From the NCBI RefSeq assembly GCF_000715075.1, contig NC_134087.1, forward strand, positions 159,265,436 through 159,329,435: a DNA stretch of 64,000 nucleotides, read 5' to 3'. The notes beneath the pieces were generated by a model, which worked only from the letters and a program-made list of their open reading frames with translations, was not told where the DNA came from and made no database searches. Of this stretch, positions 1 through 9,677 are shown piece after piece. The position numbers were made by a program, and so were the translations under genes. Origin of the DNA: Nicotiana tabacum (Eukaryota > Streptophyta > Magnoliopsida > Solanales > Solanaceae). Every line of letters begins with the position of its first letter. Position 1 is the first letter of the stretch.

Positions 1-177
1 TTGGAAATAATTATTGGGTTTTTCTTGCTAAAGTAGGGCAATAAATTGATCTAAAAATCCTTAAATAATTAAGAGAAAAATATTAAAACCTTGGGACATA
101 CTAACATATGAATATACATGCTATTTTTAAAGTATTTTGCATATAAAAAATATACATGGAAAAATTGGGTATCAACA
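1..177 (-). repeat. 3' LTR of element A (first 177 bp only)
   Basis: The segment is near-identical to 15241-15418 and ends at the same terminal TATCAACA, which on the element strand is the LTR start TGTTGATA. The rest of this LTR lies before the window. About 5 percent divergence from its partner implies an insertion that is not very recent. Confidence 0.9.
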
Positions 178-191
178 GCTGCCCCTCTTTA
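178..191 (-). promoter_or_regulatory. Polypurine tract of element A
   Basis: On the minus strand the bases directly before the LTR start read AAAGAGGGGCAGC, a purine-rich tract abutting TGTTGATA. This is the expected plus-strand priming site. Confidence 0.8.
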
Positions 192-640
192 CCCGGGAAG
201 GATGAAAGAGTTGTCGGGTAAAGATATGAAGGCCAATTTTGACCGAACGAAATGGTTCGAGGAGACTTAGGTTGTACTCTAGATTCTGAGCTGCCTACAT
301 ATCCCTGTTTCTACAGGAATCAGGTCTTATGTAGTTCGGGATCCGTCGGCGGAATATGCCGATGGAGATTTCTCAAGAACGGATGCAATTCTTAGGTTGG
401 GATGGATGCTTGAAATCTGATATGGCTGTGGGAACTGGAGCGGGATCGCTCCTGTTGATATGGTCAATGCTCGTCGGTCTACCTGCAAATAAGCAATACA
501 AGCATATATTGTGCGTAAAAATTAAACATGATGCAAGTTCCCGTCGGACCATGAATGCAGTCTTTGGACGATTAGGATGACGTCCTTAGACCATGACGTC
601 TTGGGCCATGAAGCGCATAATAAAGGATTTGCAAGCCATG

Positions 641-795
641 AAATGATGCTCTCGGGCTATGAGAATGATGCCTCCGAACTATGATGCCTTTGAATAATGA
701 TATGCAAAAGATAAAAGGGGTCTTCAGGCCATGGCATGGCGTTCTCGGGCTATGAAAATGGTGCCTCCGAACAATGACGCCTTTGGATAATCTGG
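641..795. repeat. Two-copy imperfect tandem repeat, about 94 bp period
   Basis: The block around 651-700 (ctcgggctatgagaatgatg, then a ctccgaac segment) recurs around 745-795 with scattered changes. It lies in the 3' UTR of element A, just before the shorter minisatellites. Confidence 0.6.
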
Positions 796-1120
796 CGATC
801 TTTCAGCCCATGAGATGTAGTGTCGGTGATCTTTCAGCCTATGCAAATGCAGAAGGTGGCGATCTTTCAACCGTGCTAATGTAAATAAGGTGGCGATCTT
901 CAACCGTGCAAATGTAAATAAAGAGGCGGTTTTTCAGCCATGCAAGTGGAAATAAAGCGGCGATCGTTCAGCCATGCAAGTGTCAATAAAGCGGTGATCT
1001 TTCATCCATGCAAGTGGAAATAAAGCTGCGATCTTTCAGCCATGCCAGTGTCAATAAAGGGGCGATCTTTTAGTCATGCAAGTGTAAATGAGGTGGCGAT
1101 CTTTCAGCCATGCAAGTGGA
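793..1120. repeat. 33-34 bp minisatellite in the 3' UTR of element A
   Basis: About ten tandem units share the core ggcgatctttcagccatgca followed by a variable agtggaaataaagc-like tail. Units are 33-34 bp with substitutions and occasional 1-nt indels. Arrays in the 3' UTR are a known trait of Tat/Ogre elements and can seed satellites. Confidence 0.85.
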
Positions 1121-1590
1121 GGTAGAGCTTAACCTCGGAAGGCAGAATAGTAGCCTTATGCAATACAGAAAAATGCAGATGGAGACAGAGCTTAGTCTCG
1201 GAAGGCAGAATGGTAGCCTTATGCAATGCAACAATGCAGATGGAGACAGAGCTTAGTCTCGGAAGGCAGAATGGTAGCCTTATGCAATGCAGAATGTAGA
1301 TGGAGACAAAGCTTAGTCTCGGAAGGCAGAATAGTAGCCTTATGCAATGTAAGAATGCAGATAGAGGTAAAGCTTAACCTCGGAAGGCAGAATGGTAGCC
1401 TTATGCAATGCAGAATGCATATAGAGACAAAGCTTAGTCTTGGAAGGAAGAATGGTAGCCTTATTCAATGCAAGAAAGCATATGGAGGTAAAGTTTAACC
1501 TCAAAAGGCAGAATGGTAGCCTTATGCAATGCAAGAATGCAGAAGGAGATAGAGCTTAGTCTTGGAAGGTAGAATGGTAGCCTTATGCAA
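1110..1590. repeat. 60-61 bp minisatellite with palindromic core, about 8 units
   Basis: The core cttagtctcggaaggcag or cttaacctcggaaggcag recurs at about 1129, 1191, 1252, 1312, 1373, 1433, 1494 and 1555, so periods are 60-62 bp. Each unit centres on an AAGCTT-like palindrome flanked by arms that are either GAGGT/ACCTC or GAGAC/GTCTC. ORFs here on both strands arise from the repeat and are not taken as genes. Confidence 0.9.
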
Positions 1591-2057
1591 GAAGTAAAAG
1601 GGCAAAATGATAATAATATTTTCTTAGCTGATAGCGGATTGTGATATTGTGATTGCTGGGGATACTGTGTCCGCTGAGGACACTGCGTGCGGATAGCATC
1701 TGTGAGTAAGTGTAACGGTTCTGAGAGTTGTATTTCTGAGCAATGTGAGTCTCATGAGTATATAGTACATTTGATGATTTTGCAACTCAAGTTCCTGCAT
1801 CCAAAGAAAAATCGTGAGTTTTGTAAAAGGGGGGAGGTTAGTTCGTATCCCCGCTGGCTCTGCTTGACCTGCTCAGCTTTGATCTGGTGACGTTGTACGT
1901 ATTGTTGGGGGTAGCGTTGCTAAACAGAGCAATTTCAGAAATAAACATGCATGATTTAGTGAAGAAAATGTAACAATAAATACATAATTAAGAATAGTTT
2001 TCTTTAGATGAACTGACGAACGCGACGTGGTCCCAGACATTGCAACCTTCCTTGTTA

Positions 2058-2178
2058 CAGAATTTTGAGGGTCCTCCTCAAAATTCTGCCGCAGTTTACT
2101 GGGTTGCTGCTTCTGACTGCTGCTAGCGATAATTGGCTAAAATCGACTTTGGAATTTTGAGGGTCCTCCTCAAAATTC
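2058..2178. repeat. Two copies of a strong hairpin, 92 bp apart
   Basis: At 2058-2088 two perfect 13-nt arms (cagaattttgagg and its complement) flank the loop gtcct. At 2152-2178 the same hairpin recurs with 11-nt arms and the same loop. Each is followed by a C-rich tail (ccgcagttt, ccccagttt) that on the element strand reads as a short purine tract. They lie in the 3' UTR of element A. Confidence 0.85.
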
Positions 2179-2228
2179 TGCCCCAGTTTCCAATTGTAGG
2201 GAGAAATGAAAATTTTATTGAATTGTGA

Positions 2229-2295
2229 CCGAACCTATAGGGCTGCCTACGTATCCCCTCTTAAACAGGAATCAGGTCAGGCGTAGTTCAATTTA
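2229..2295 (-). repeat. Conserved 50-bp motif of the 3' UTR (second copy at 291-340)
   Basis: The segment gctgcctacgtatcccc with a following caggaatcaggt and tagttc occurs here and, diverged, at about 291-340. The two copies bracket all the minisatellites of element A. On the opposite strand the same motif occurs twice in element G (about 61890-61950 and 62876-62940). Confidence 0.75.
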
Positions 2296-2408
2296 CATCA
2301 TATGAGGGAAGCATAAAGGTTACATATAGCAACGTTTGACTGCATCTAAATTGATCGGCTTCGGCCAGACTTCTCCGTCCATTTCTGCAAGTATAAGGGC
2401 TCCTCCCA

Positions 2409-3711
2409 TTAGAACCCGATGAACCATGTACGGACCCTGCTAGTGGGAGAGAATTTCCCCTTGGCTTTATCTTGATGCGAAAATATTTTCTTTAACACCA
2501 GCTGCCCCGGTGTGAACTGTCTCAGATTGACTCTTTTGTTGAAGGCTCTGGACATTCTGTTCTGATAAAGTTGACCATGGCAAACTGAATTCATCCTCTT
2601 TCCGTCTATGAGGGCTAGTTGCTCATAACGATTTTTCAGCCACTCTGCGTTGTCGAGCTCAACTTCCTGTATGATCCTTAAGGAGGGAATTTCTACCTCC
2701 GCGGGAAGGACTGCTTCTGTACCATAAACCAGCATATAGGGGGTTGCCCCAGTTGATGTGCGTACCCCAAAAGAGCAAATGATAACTTCTTGTGCCACTG
2801 TTTATGCTTCTCTATCATTTTCCTCAATATCTTCTTGCTATTCTTATTGGCAGCTTCTACTGCTCCATTCATCTGGGGTCTGTAGGCTGTAGAATTCTTG
2901 TGTCTGATTCTGAAAGTGTCACACATGGCTTTCATCAAGTCACTGTTGAGGTTGGAGCCGTTATCGGTAATGATTGATTCTGGAGTCCCGAATCGACAAA
3001 CAATGTTGTCGCGGACAAAGTTTGCCATGACTTTCTTGGTCACTGCTCTATAAGATGTTGCTTCAACCCATTTGGTGAAATAGTCAATTGCTACTAGGAT
3101 AAACATGTGCCCTTTGGAGGCAGCGGGCTTGATTGGTTCAATAACATCCATTCCCCAAGCGGTGAACGACCATGTGAGTTTGTTGCATTAAGCTCGCTTG
3201 GAGGTACCTTTATCATCTCGACATGTATCTGGCAACAGTGGCATTTCTGGACATACTGGATGCAGTTCGTCTCCATAGTCATCCAAAAGTAACCAGCACG
3301 GAGTATATTCTTTGCTAAGACAAAACCGTTCATGTGTGGACTACAGGTCCCAACATGAATTTCCTCGAGTAGCCTGGATGCTTCTTTTGCGTCGACACAC
3401 CTTAGCAATCCCAAATCAGGAGTCCTCATATACAGGATTCCTCCGTTGTGAAAAACATTGTTGGATAACCTCCGAAGTGTGCATTTCTGAGTAGGATTTG
3501 CGAGCTTCAGGTATTCTCCTTTTGTCAAATATTCCATGATATCATGAAACCAAGGTTTTTTGTCTACTTCTTCCTCAACATGAGCACAATAAGCTGGCTG
3601 ATCATGGATCTTTACCGGAATGGGGTCAATGAAGTTCTTGTCTAGATGTTGTATCATGGAAGATAGGGTAGCCAAATGCATCGGCGAACTCATTCTAGAT
3701 TCTGGGAACAT
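2409..3711 (-). pseudogene. Integrase of element A (frameshifted)
   Basis: The integrase inserts the DNA copy into the genome. The first reading frame (3711-3094) holds the HHCC zinc-binding region, visible as a His pair around HVGTCSPHMNG and two Cys in KCHCCQ. The catalytic core is in a second frame (3151-2693), with Asp in VAIDYFTKW, Asp in ITDNGSN and Glu in GAVEAANK, so the D,D-E triad is present. A third frame (2798-2409) carries the C-terminal part with the family motif GATPYMLVYG. Two frameshifts, at about 3100-3150 and near 2790, break the gene. It is the last domain of pol, as expected for Gypsy order. No chromodomain follows, in keeping with the Tat clade. Confidence 0.9.
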
Positions 3712-3801
3712 GTTGGAATTCTGTCTTTGTGAACCTCTTTCTTAATTCCTGTACATGATGCAGATACGGGAGTATCTTGGAGTTTTTATTGCCCATACTT
3801 C

Positions 3802-4239
3802 TCAGAACTGATGTATAAGTAGGTCTGAATCTCCGATCACTAGCAACTCTTGAATGTTCATGTCAATGGCCATCTCGATCCCTAAGATGCAGGCTTCATA
3901 CTCGGCCATGTTGTTGGTACACGGGAACCTAAGTTTGGTAGACACCGGATAATGTTGACCAGTTTCTAACACTAGGACTGCTCCTATGCCAACTCCTTTG
4001 AAAATTGCTGCTCCATTGAAAAACATTCTCCAACCATCATAGGATTCTGCAATGTCCTCTCCTATGAACGATACCTCTTCATCAGGAAAATATGTTATCA
4101 GGGGCTCATATTCTCTATCTACGGGATTTTCAGCAAGGTGATCTGCCAATGCCTGACCCTTGATTGCTTTCTGAGTCACGTAGACAATGTTGAACTCACT
4201 TAACAAGATTTGCCACTTGGCTTGCTTGCCAGTGGGCAT
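3802..4239 (-). pseudogene. Second (archaeal-type) RNase H of element A
   Basis: This domain follows the RT-linked RNase H and is diagnostic for the Tat lineage. The sequence shows the linker QALADHLAENP, then the second RNase H fold: FFNGA near residue 73, NNMAEYEACILGI, and VIGDSDLLIHQF at the end. In the family the first motif reads DGA, with Asp as a metal ligand. Here it is Asn, so the first catalytic residue is lost, while Glu of AEYEA and Asp of GDSD remain. The frame stops after the third motif and the connection to integrase (3711-3802) is out of frame. Assignment is from motif order and family knowledge. Confidence 0.85.
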
Positions 4240-4245
4240 GGTCTT

Positions 4246-4719
4246 CTAAAAGATGTACTTCAAAGGATCCATCCTCGATATGAGGTATGTAGTATAGGCA
4301 TAGAAGTAGTGACTTAGCTTCTGAGCTACCCAAGTCAAAGTACAGTAGGTGCGCTCTAACAGAGAATACCGGCCCTCGTACAGGGTGAACATATTACTGA
4401 GGTAATAAATGGCATGCTCATTTCTTCCCGTTTCATCATGTTGCCCCAAAACACAACCGAATGCTCCTTCCAATACTGCAAGGTAGAGTAATAAGGGCCT
4501 ACCTGGCTCAGGTGGAACTAAGACTAGTGGTGTTGACAGGTATTCCTTGATTCTGTCGAAAGCTCTTTGGCAATCATCAGCCCATTTGGTAGCGGCATCC
4601 TTCTTCAGCATCTTAAAGATCGGCTCACAGATAACTGTAGATTGTGCTATGAACCGAATGATGTAGTTAACTCTCCCCAAGAAACTCATCACGTCCTTCT
4701 TGTTCTTTGGCGGTGGCAA
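4246..4719 (-). pseudogene. RT thumb/connection and first RNase H of element A
   Basis: The product starts with the RT thumb-like segment DVMSFLGRVNYIIRFI and the usual Gypsy connection. It continues into the RT-linked RNase H, which degrades the RNA template, with LLLYLAVLEGAFGCVLGQHD where the family has an Asp-containing strand, then AIYYLSNMFTLYEGRYSLLER. The expected Asp of the first RNase H motif is not obvious (Ala in YLAVLEGA), which is also common in Tat elements that carry a second RNase H. It is separated from the upstream RT by a frameshift near 4720-4770 and from the next domain by a stop near 4240. Confidence 0.85.
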
Positions 4720-4769
4720 TTCTTGAATAGCTTTGACCTTTTATGGATCCAGTTCTATTCCTCGACGAC

Positions 4770-5639
4770 TCACAATAAACCCAAGTAGTTATTGAAGAAC
4801 TTCCTCAAATCTTCCATGTGGTCAGTGGCTTTCTTGGACTTGATAATAACATCATCTACGTACACCTCTATCTCCTTGTGTATCATATCGTAGAAGATGG
4901 TAGTCATGAACCTCATGTAGGTGGCCCCTGCATTCTTCAGGACGAACAACATCATCTTGTAACAGTACATTCTCCACGGTGTAATGAAAGTCGTTTTCTC
5001 AGCATCTTCTTCATCCATCCAGATCTGATGATACCTAGCAAAACAATCTACAAATGACTGCAGCTCATGTTTGGCGCAATTATCGATTAGGATGTGTATA
5101 TTCAGCTAAGGGGAGTTATCTTTCGAACTGGCCCAGTTAAGATCCTGGTAGTCGACACAGACTCTGACCTTCCTGTCCTTCTTTGGTATTGGCACGATAT
5201 TGGTTAACCATATTGGATATTCTACTACCCTGAGAACTTTAGCTTTGACCTGCTTAGTGACTTCTTCCTTGATTTTTAGACTCATATCAGGCTTGAAATT
5301 TCTGAGCTTTCGCTTTACTGGTGGACATGTTGGATCGGTTGGCAGTTTGTGAGCCACAATAGATGTACTCAGACCATTCATGTCGTCTTATGACCAGGCG
5401 AATATGTCCTCATATTCCCTTAGAAATTCTGTGTATTCCTTCTTTTCTGATGGCGATAAGTGGACATTGATTCTCGTTTCTTTGATGTTCTCTGCATCTC
5501 CTAGGTTAACAATCTCGGTCTCGTCTAGGTTGGACTTAGGTCTATTCTCCAAATTCTCAACTTTATTAACAACCTCTTCTAGTATTTCATCTTCCTCTGA
5601 ATCTGTATCCGTTTGTTGCGTTATCTCATTGCATGTCAC
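4770..5639 (-). pseudogene. Reverse transcriptase of element A with N-terminal linker
   Basis: Three pieces make up this part of pol. 5639-5388 is the acidic linker ending in YEDIFAWS. 5381-5106 is the RT palm start with KDRKVRVCVDYQDLN. 5018-4770 holds the catalytic YVDDVIIKSK, preceded by FVLKNAGATYMR where the family has FGLKNAGATY. The YVDD aspartates are intact. A stop and a disrupted stretch around 5020-5105 separate the last two pieces, so a full-length RT cannot be made. Content and order agree with Tat-type Gypsy RT. Confidence 0.9.
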
Positions 5640-5860
5640 AGTTATCGGTTCATCAAGATCAGCAATAGTAATGTTGTATAATCAAATTAATGAGAGAAAT
5701 TAATAGTAATAAGTGTTGATTCATAAGGAAAGTCAAAAATGCTTCGATAAATTGCATAATCATTTTGAACATTAGAGATTTTATTGCGGGAATTAAAATG
5801 CTAAAGGGAAATCATTTAGTAAATAAAAATACTGCATGATGCTTTGTATTAGCCTTGCTA
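5640..5860 (-). other. Non-coding AT-rich gap between G-patch/protease part and RT (candidate intron)
   Basis: On the element strand coding sequence stops after a CTCGAG followed by GTAGCAAGG, a plausible GT donor. About 200 bp of AT-rich sequence with stops in all frames follow. Coding resumes just upstream of 5639 with residues that match the known linker. Ogre elements are known to carry an intron at this place between protease and RT. I could not find an obvious AG acceptor, so the 3' border is uncertain. Confidence 0.45.
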
Positions 5861-5922
5861 CCTCGAGGCTCGTCGGGCTCTGGTTGTCTTGATGGTCCAG
5901 TTATTGAGGCGTGCCCCTCTAC

Positions 5923-6498
5923 TTACGGCTTGTATGGAAGGGCCTTCCTCCCCTCCTCCTCGAGAACAACACAACAATCCATGTCATTGTCCTCTAAGAA
6001 CAAGTTCCTTACAGCTGCCAGTTCTTCCTCTTCTTCTGATCCGTAGATAACATCGGCCGGTTGGAAAGTCTGCTCCAAATGCGGTATCGGCTGCTCCAGC
6101 AGATAATAAGGACCGCGCCATGGTGGCGACCAGCTGTTGAATTCCTCCCAGGTACACTCATATCCCAGACCGAAGGTGGTGCCATGTTTTTTGAGTTTTA
6201 TGGGCTTAGCGATTCCTTGGAGGTTTTTACCGAGCCCTTTGCCAGGTTCGTACCCACACCAATTCAGTATAGTCTCGATCTTGTTATCCCACCATTTGTC
6301 TTTGTCAACAGCATTCACCCTTTCGATGTGATGGTAAGTTTCTCCTCCTAGCTTCCTTCTTCCTTCATTGATGGAATGGTCTGGCGACTGTATATAGGAT
6401 TGCTTCTGTCGCCGTGAATAATTACCTCTTGAAGGTTCCATTCGAATTTCACCGCCTAATGTAGTGTCGATGCCACAACCCCAGCAGCATGAATCCAT
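5923..6498 (-). pseudogene. G-patch-like domain region of element A polyprotein
   Basis: This 191-residue frame lies between protease and RT. Residues about 73-113 contain NWCGYEPGKGLGKNLQGI, then the glycine-rich stretch GTTFGLGY. This matches the G-patch pattern of spaced glycines with an aromatic residue before the first, a nucleic-acid-binding module also found next to the protease of some retroviruses. The C-terminal part is acidic (EEEEE near residue 152) and ends before the candidate intron. It overlaps the protease frame by about 40 nt in another frame, so a frameshift joins them. The domain call is mine from the motif; its role in the element is unknown. Confidence 0.7.
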
Positions 6499-6920
6499 GG
6501 TTGTCCCAGCAGCAGATTGTAAGATGCTGGTATGTCTATCACTTGGAAGTCAACATCGAACCATGTTGGCCCCATTTGCAAACACAGAATAATTTCCCCA
6601 ATGGTGGATCTTTGGGAGCCGTTGAAGGTTTTCACGTTGATAGATCCGTCCTTTATCTCATGCAATCCTTTGCCCAATTTCTTGAGTGTTACCAGTGGAC
6701 AAATGTTGAGGCTGGAACCCTCATCAATCAGGATCCTGGTGATAAAGTAGTCTTCACATTGCACAGTGATGTGTAGTGCTTTGTTGTGACCTAACCTTTC
6801 CAGCAGTAGCTCATCCTCATGAAAAGTAATTTTGTGACTTTCCAATACCTGTCCGACCATGTTGGCCATTTTCCTACTAGTAATGTTGTTTGGCACGTAT
6901 GCTTCGCTTAACCCCTTCAA
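6456..6920 (-). pseudogene. Aspartic protease of element A
   Basis: The retroviral-type aspartic protease matures the polyprotein. The active-site region reads ILIDEGSSLNICP near residue 65, the Tat-type form of the D-x-G-S motif, so the catalytic Asp is present. The flap-like segment TIGEIILCLQMG and the late motif YNLLLGQPWIH follow in the expected order. The frame is interrupted upstream at about 6917 and downstream at 6456, where a shifted frame with the G-patch takes over. Confidence 0.85.
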
Positions 6921-7437
6921 TAGAGCATTCTTGTGTGCCCCAAATTTTGTAGCAAAGCAAGTATGGATATCCGCGCTGGTGTTTTGTTCAACTGGTCAAT
7001 GACCGAGTATTCCTTGGCCTGTATCTTTCTCCAAAGATCATCTGGACGCGTTTCAATGATGGGCGGCCGATTGGAAGCCTGCTTGCTTGACTCGGCTAGA
7101 TGTTCAGGGGTATAAACTCTACCAGTTCTTGTCATACCCTGTGCGGAAACAGTTTCCTCGGTCCTACCTTGCCTTTTCTTCTTGCCTCGGCTGTATAGTC
7201 CCATGGTATAGCCTTGGTATAGAATGGCGTCATGGTGGACATCGCCACTGGGATCGGTGTGGACATCTTCACTTCGAACGGAACATGTGCTTTGGGAGGT
7301 AAAATTGCAACTTCAAATGGTGGAGGTGCATTTGCTGGAGTCATGAATTCGACCTCAATTGGTGTTGGTGTCTTTGCAGTTGCTTCGAACTCAAGTGGCA
7401 CAGACATGTTTACCTCAGCATCCCTAGATGGCTGAAT
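6917..7437 (-). pseudogene. Linker between gag and protease of element A
   Basis: Two overlapping frames (7407-7132 and 7204-6917) continue the polyprotein after a TAG that probably arose from CAG at the end of gag. The first is rich in Pro, Val and Thr. The second contains YTPEHLAE and the conserved-looking segment DDLWRKIQAKEYSVIDQL, which normally precedes the protease in this clade. A frameshift near 7200 and another near 6920 break the run. No catalytic motif is present. Confidence 0.65.
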
Positions 7438-9261
7438 CTATACTATGATTGGATTAAAAGTAACTATTGGTTTCTTTGGGTCATCACCTTCTGTGATCAA
7501 CCCAATCGACCCCTCGGGATCCCAATCATCATCTATTTCGATCATGTCAACGCCTCCACCCTTATGTTCTGGCAGAGGATTATGACGGACATTTGGAGCA
7601 GGTTCCTTTTTCACAATAATTTTGTTGTCAATCAGAGCCTGGATCTTGTCTTTCAGAGAATGACATTCGTCGATGGTGTGTCCCTTCATGCTGGAATGGT
7701 ATGCATAGGATTTGTTTGGATTGACCCATTGAGAAGGGTTCTCAGGGGTTATGGCAGGCATAGGGGTGACATAACCAGCGACTTTGAGTCTCACGTATAA
7801 CTGGTCAATGGGTTCGGCAATGGTTGTATACTGTTTAGGAGGTCTGCGGTCAAAATTTGGTCGAGGTCTAGGGAAGTTTTGGCGTATAGGGGGTGATTGA
7901 TAGTGGGATGTTTGAGCATTGTAGTCTTGGTAAACAGGTGCGAGTTGGGAATATCTGGGTGAAGTGGGTTGATATGTGGGAGGCGGAGGTGATTGATAAG
8001 TGGGTGATGGAGTTTGGTAAGAGGGTGAGGGTGCTTGGTAATTTGGTGTAGGCTGATATGTGAGTGGAGGCATCGGATAGGTTTGGTATTTGATGGGAGA
8101 TTTCGTTCTCTGTGCAACCATTACAGCCCCTACGTCCCTTTTCTTGGACGCACCACCAGACTGTAAGGCCTTGATTGTAGCTTGCAAGGCCTCAAAGTTC
8201 GTAACCATACCGCTTTTGATGCCCTCTTCAATCCTTTCACCCAGCTTGATAATGTCGAAAAATTTGTGGCTCTCGATCAACATTAGCTGCTCGTAATACT
8301 GCGGGTCCTGAGCCCAGACGAAGAATTTATTCATTTGTTCTTCCTCTAAGGTAGGTCTGACCTTAGCAGCTTCGGACCTCCAGCGAGTAGCATACTCGGG
8401 AAATGTTTCTGTGGGTTTCTTCTTTAGATTCTTAATGTAGAACACATCCAGCACATTCTCTGTATTGAACCTGAACCTGTCCATAAAGTCGGATGCCATA
8501 CCTATCCAATTTGACCATTTCTTCGGATCTTGGCTAATGTACCAAGATAGATCATCTCCTTTCAGACTCCTCATGAACAGCTTCATGCGGATTCTCTCGT
8601 CTTTCCCTACTCCAATCAGCTTGTCACAGTACGCTCTCAAATGGACTCTCGGATCCCCTATACCATCAAACATTTCGAACTTCGGAGGTTTGTACCCCTC
8701 GGGCAGTTCGACATCGGGTTGTATGCAACGATCTTCGTAATTCAGCCCTTTAATTCCCTTACTTCCTTTAACGGCTTGAATCCGGCTAGTCAATTTCTTA
8801 AGTTCTTCAGCCAGATTCCTGATGAGCGAGTCTTTATCATCAGACTCAGGTGTACTTGAAATGGGTTGGGTGGAGTGTGGCATAGTCTCTACGTAGATGA
8901 AAGTGTTATAATGGGTATGGAAGTGGTCATTTGTGGAGTTTTGGGGTTCTAGGATGAGCAGCGAAGTATTGTTTGAAGTATGGCAGGTGTTGTAGTGGTG
9001 GTGAGGAGCAGGATGGTTCTATGGCTTTGGGATATTTTGTGGAGGTGTGGGGTTCTGAGCATTTGGGAAATTGACATTGATAGTGGTGAGGGAAAATGAT
9101 AGGTTTGCCAGGTTCCGAACCTGATCAAGTTCTTCTTGGAATTTTAGCAGTTTTTGTTTGAGCTGTGATGCATTTTCTTTAGGAACCAAAGTACCATGAC
9201 CATGAGTGACCTCTACCTGTTCAGTTGAGTTCTCCTTTTTGGCGTTGTTCAAATCTTCCAT
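7438..9261 (-). pseudogene. Gag of element A
   Basis: Gag forms the virus-like particle. Reading starts at a Met at 9261 (MEDLNNAKKENS), runs through one in-frame TAG at about 9017-9019 (probably from CAG), and continues as an intact 481-residue frame from 8883 to 7438. In that frame, residues about 60-200 hold the retrotransposon gag core (EMFDGIGDPRVHLRAYCDKL, then DLSWYISQDP). About 265-320 is a Pro-Tyr-Gln-rich repeat (YQTPSP, YQSPPPP, YQPTSP). A zinc-knuckle-like region follows (YAYHSSMKGHTIDECHSLKD) in which the first Cys of the family is a Tyr. It ends with an acidic tail. Confidence 0.85.
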
Positions 9262-9677
9262 CTTCCCTTTGTTCTTGTTTTTAACAGGACTAAAAGGAGG
9301 AGTGGGTGGAGGGCCCCTGGATCTCGTGGAATAAGATAATATTGCCAGAGTGCACGAAGTAACCTTTGGAGAGGGGAATAATAAAACAAAAACAAAAATA
9401 AAAACAAAAAGGTGATCAAGTCAGTAAGGATTATAAAAAGTATTACAATATTTAAACACATAGTGCGGGAATGTAAAGCGTGTCCTAATTTGGGAACCTC
9501 TTTGTGCCCGAGGTAGACCTAGCGACAAATTGATTTGGAGAACTTAGAATGCTAAATGCCACATTTTATTGATAAAAATAGACGAATCCCAAAATGACAC
9601 TAAATAAACAAGAAATAAAAGTCACTAATGGCTATTGGCCTTATTACATCCATAAAGCGAAAAGGGCAAACTCCTAT
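9262..9677 (-). other. Spacer between 5' ORF and gag of element A
   Basis: No coding motif is visible. An A-rich run of aaaac/aaaat units at about 9386-9414 is the only notable feature. A 70-residue hydrophobic ORF on the minus strand reads through that run and is probably spurious. Confidence 0.5.

Larger units (their letters stand above)
1591..2408 (-). other. 3' UTR of element A downstream of integrase
   Basis: This stretch separates the integrase end from the minisatellite block. Apart from the two hairpins and the 50-bp motif listed separately I see no coding signal. Short ORFs here have no recognisable content. Confidence 0.6.

Noticed and set aside
793..1120. CRISPR-like regular repeats
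   Set aside because: Repeats are directly adjacent without unique spacers, in plant retrotransposon DNA.
1226..1534. Overlapping ORFs on both strands (90 and 64 codons)
   Set aside because: They are read through the 60-bp minisatellite, which has few stops; periods of 60 and 61 bp would scramble any protein.
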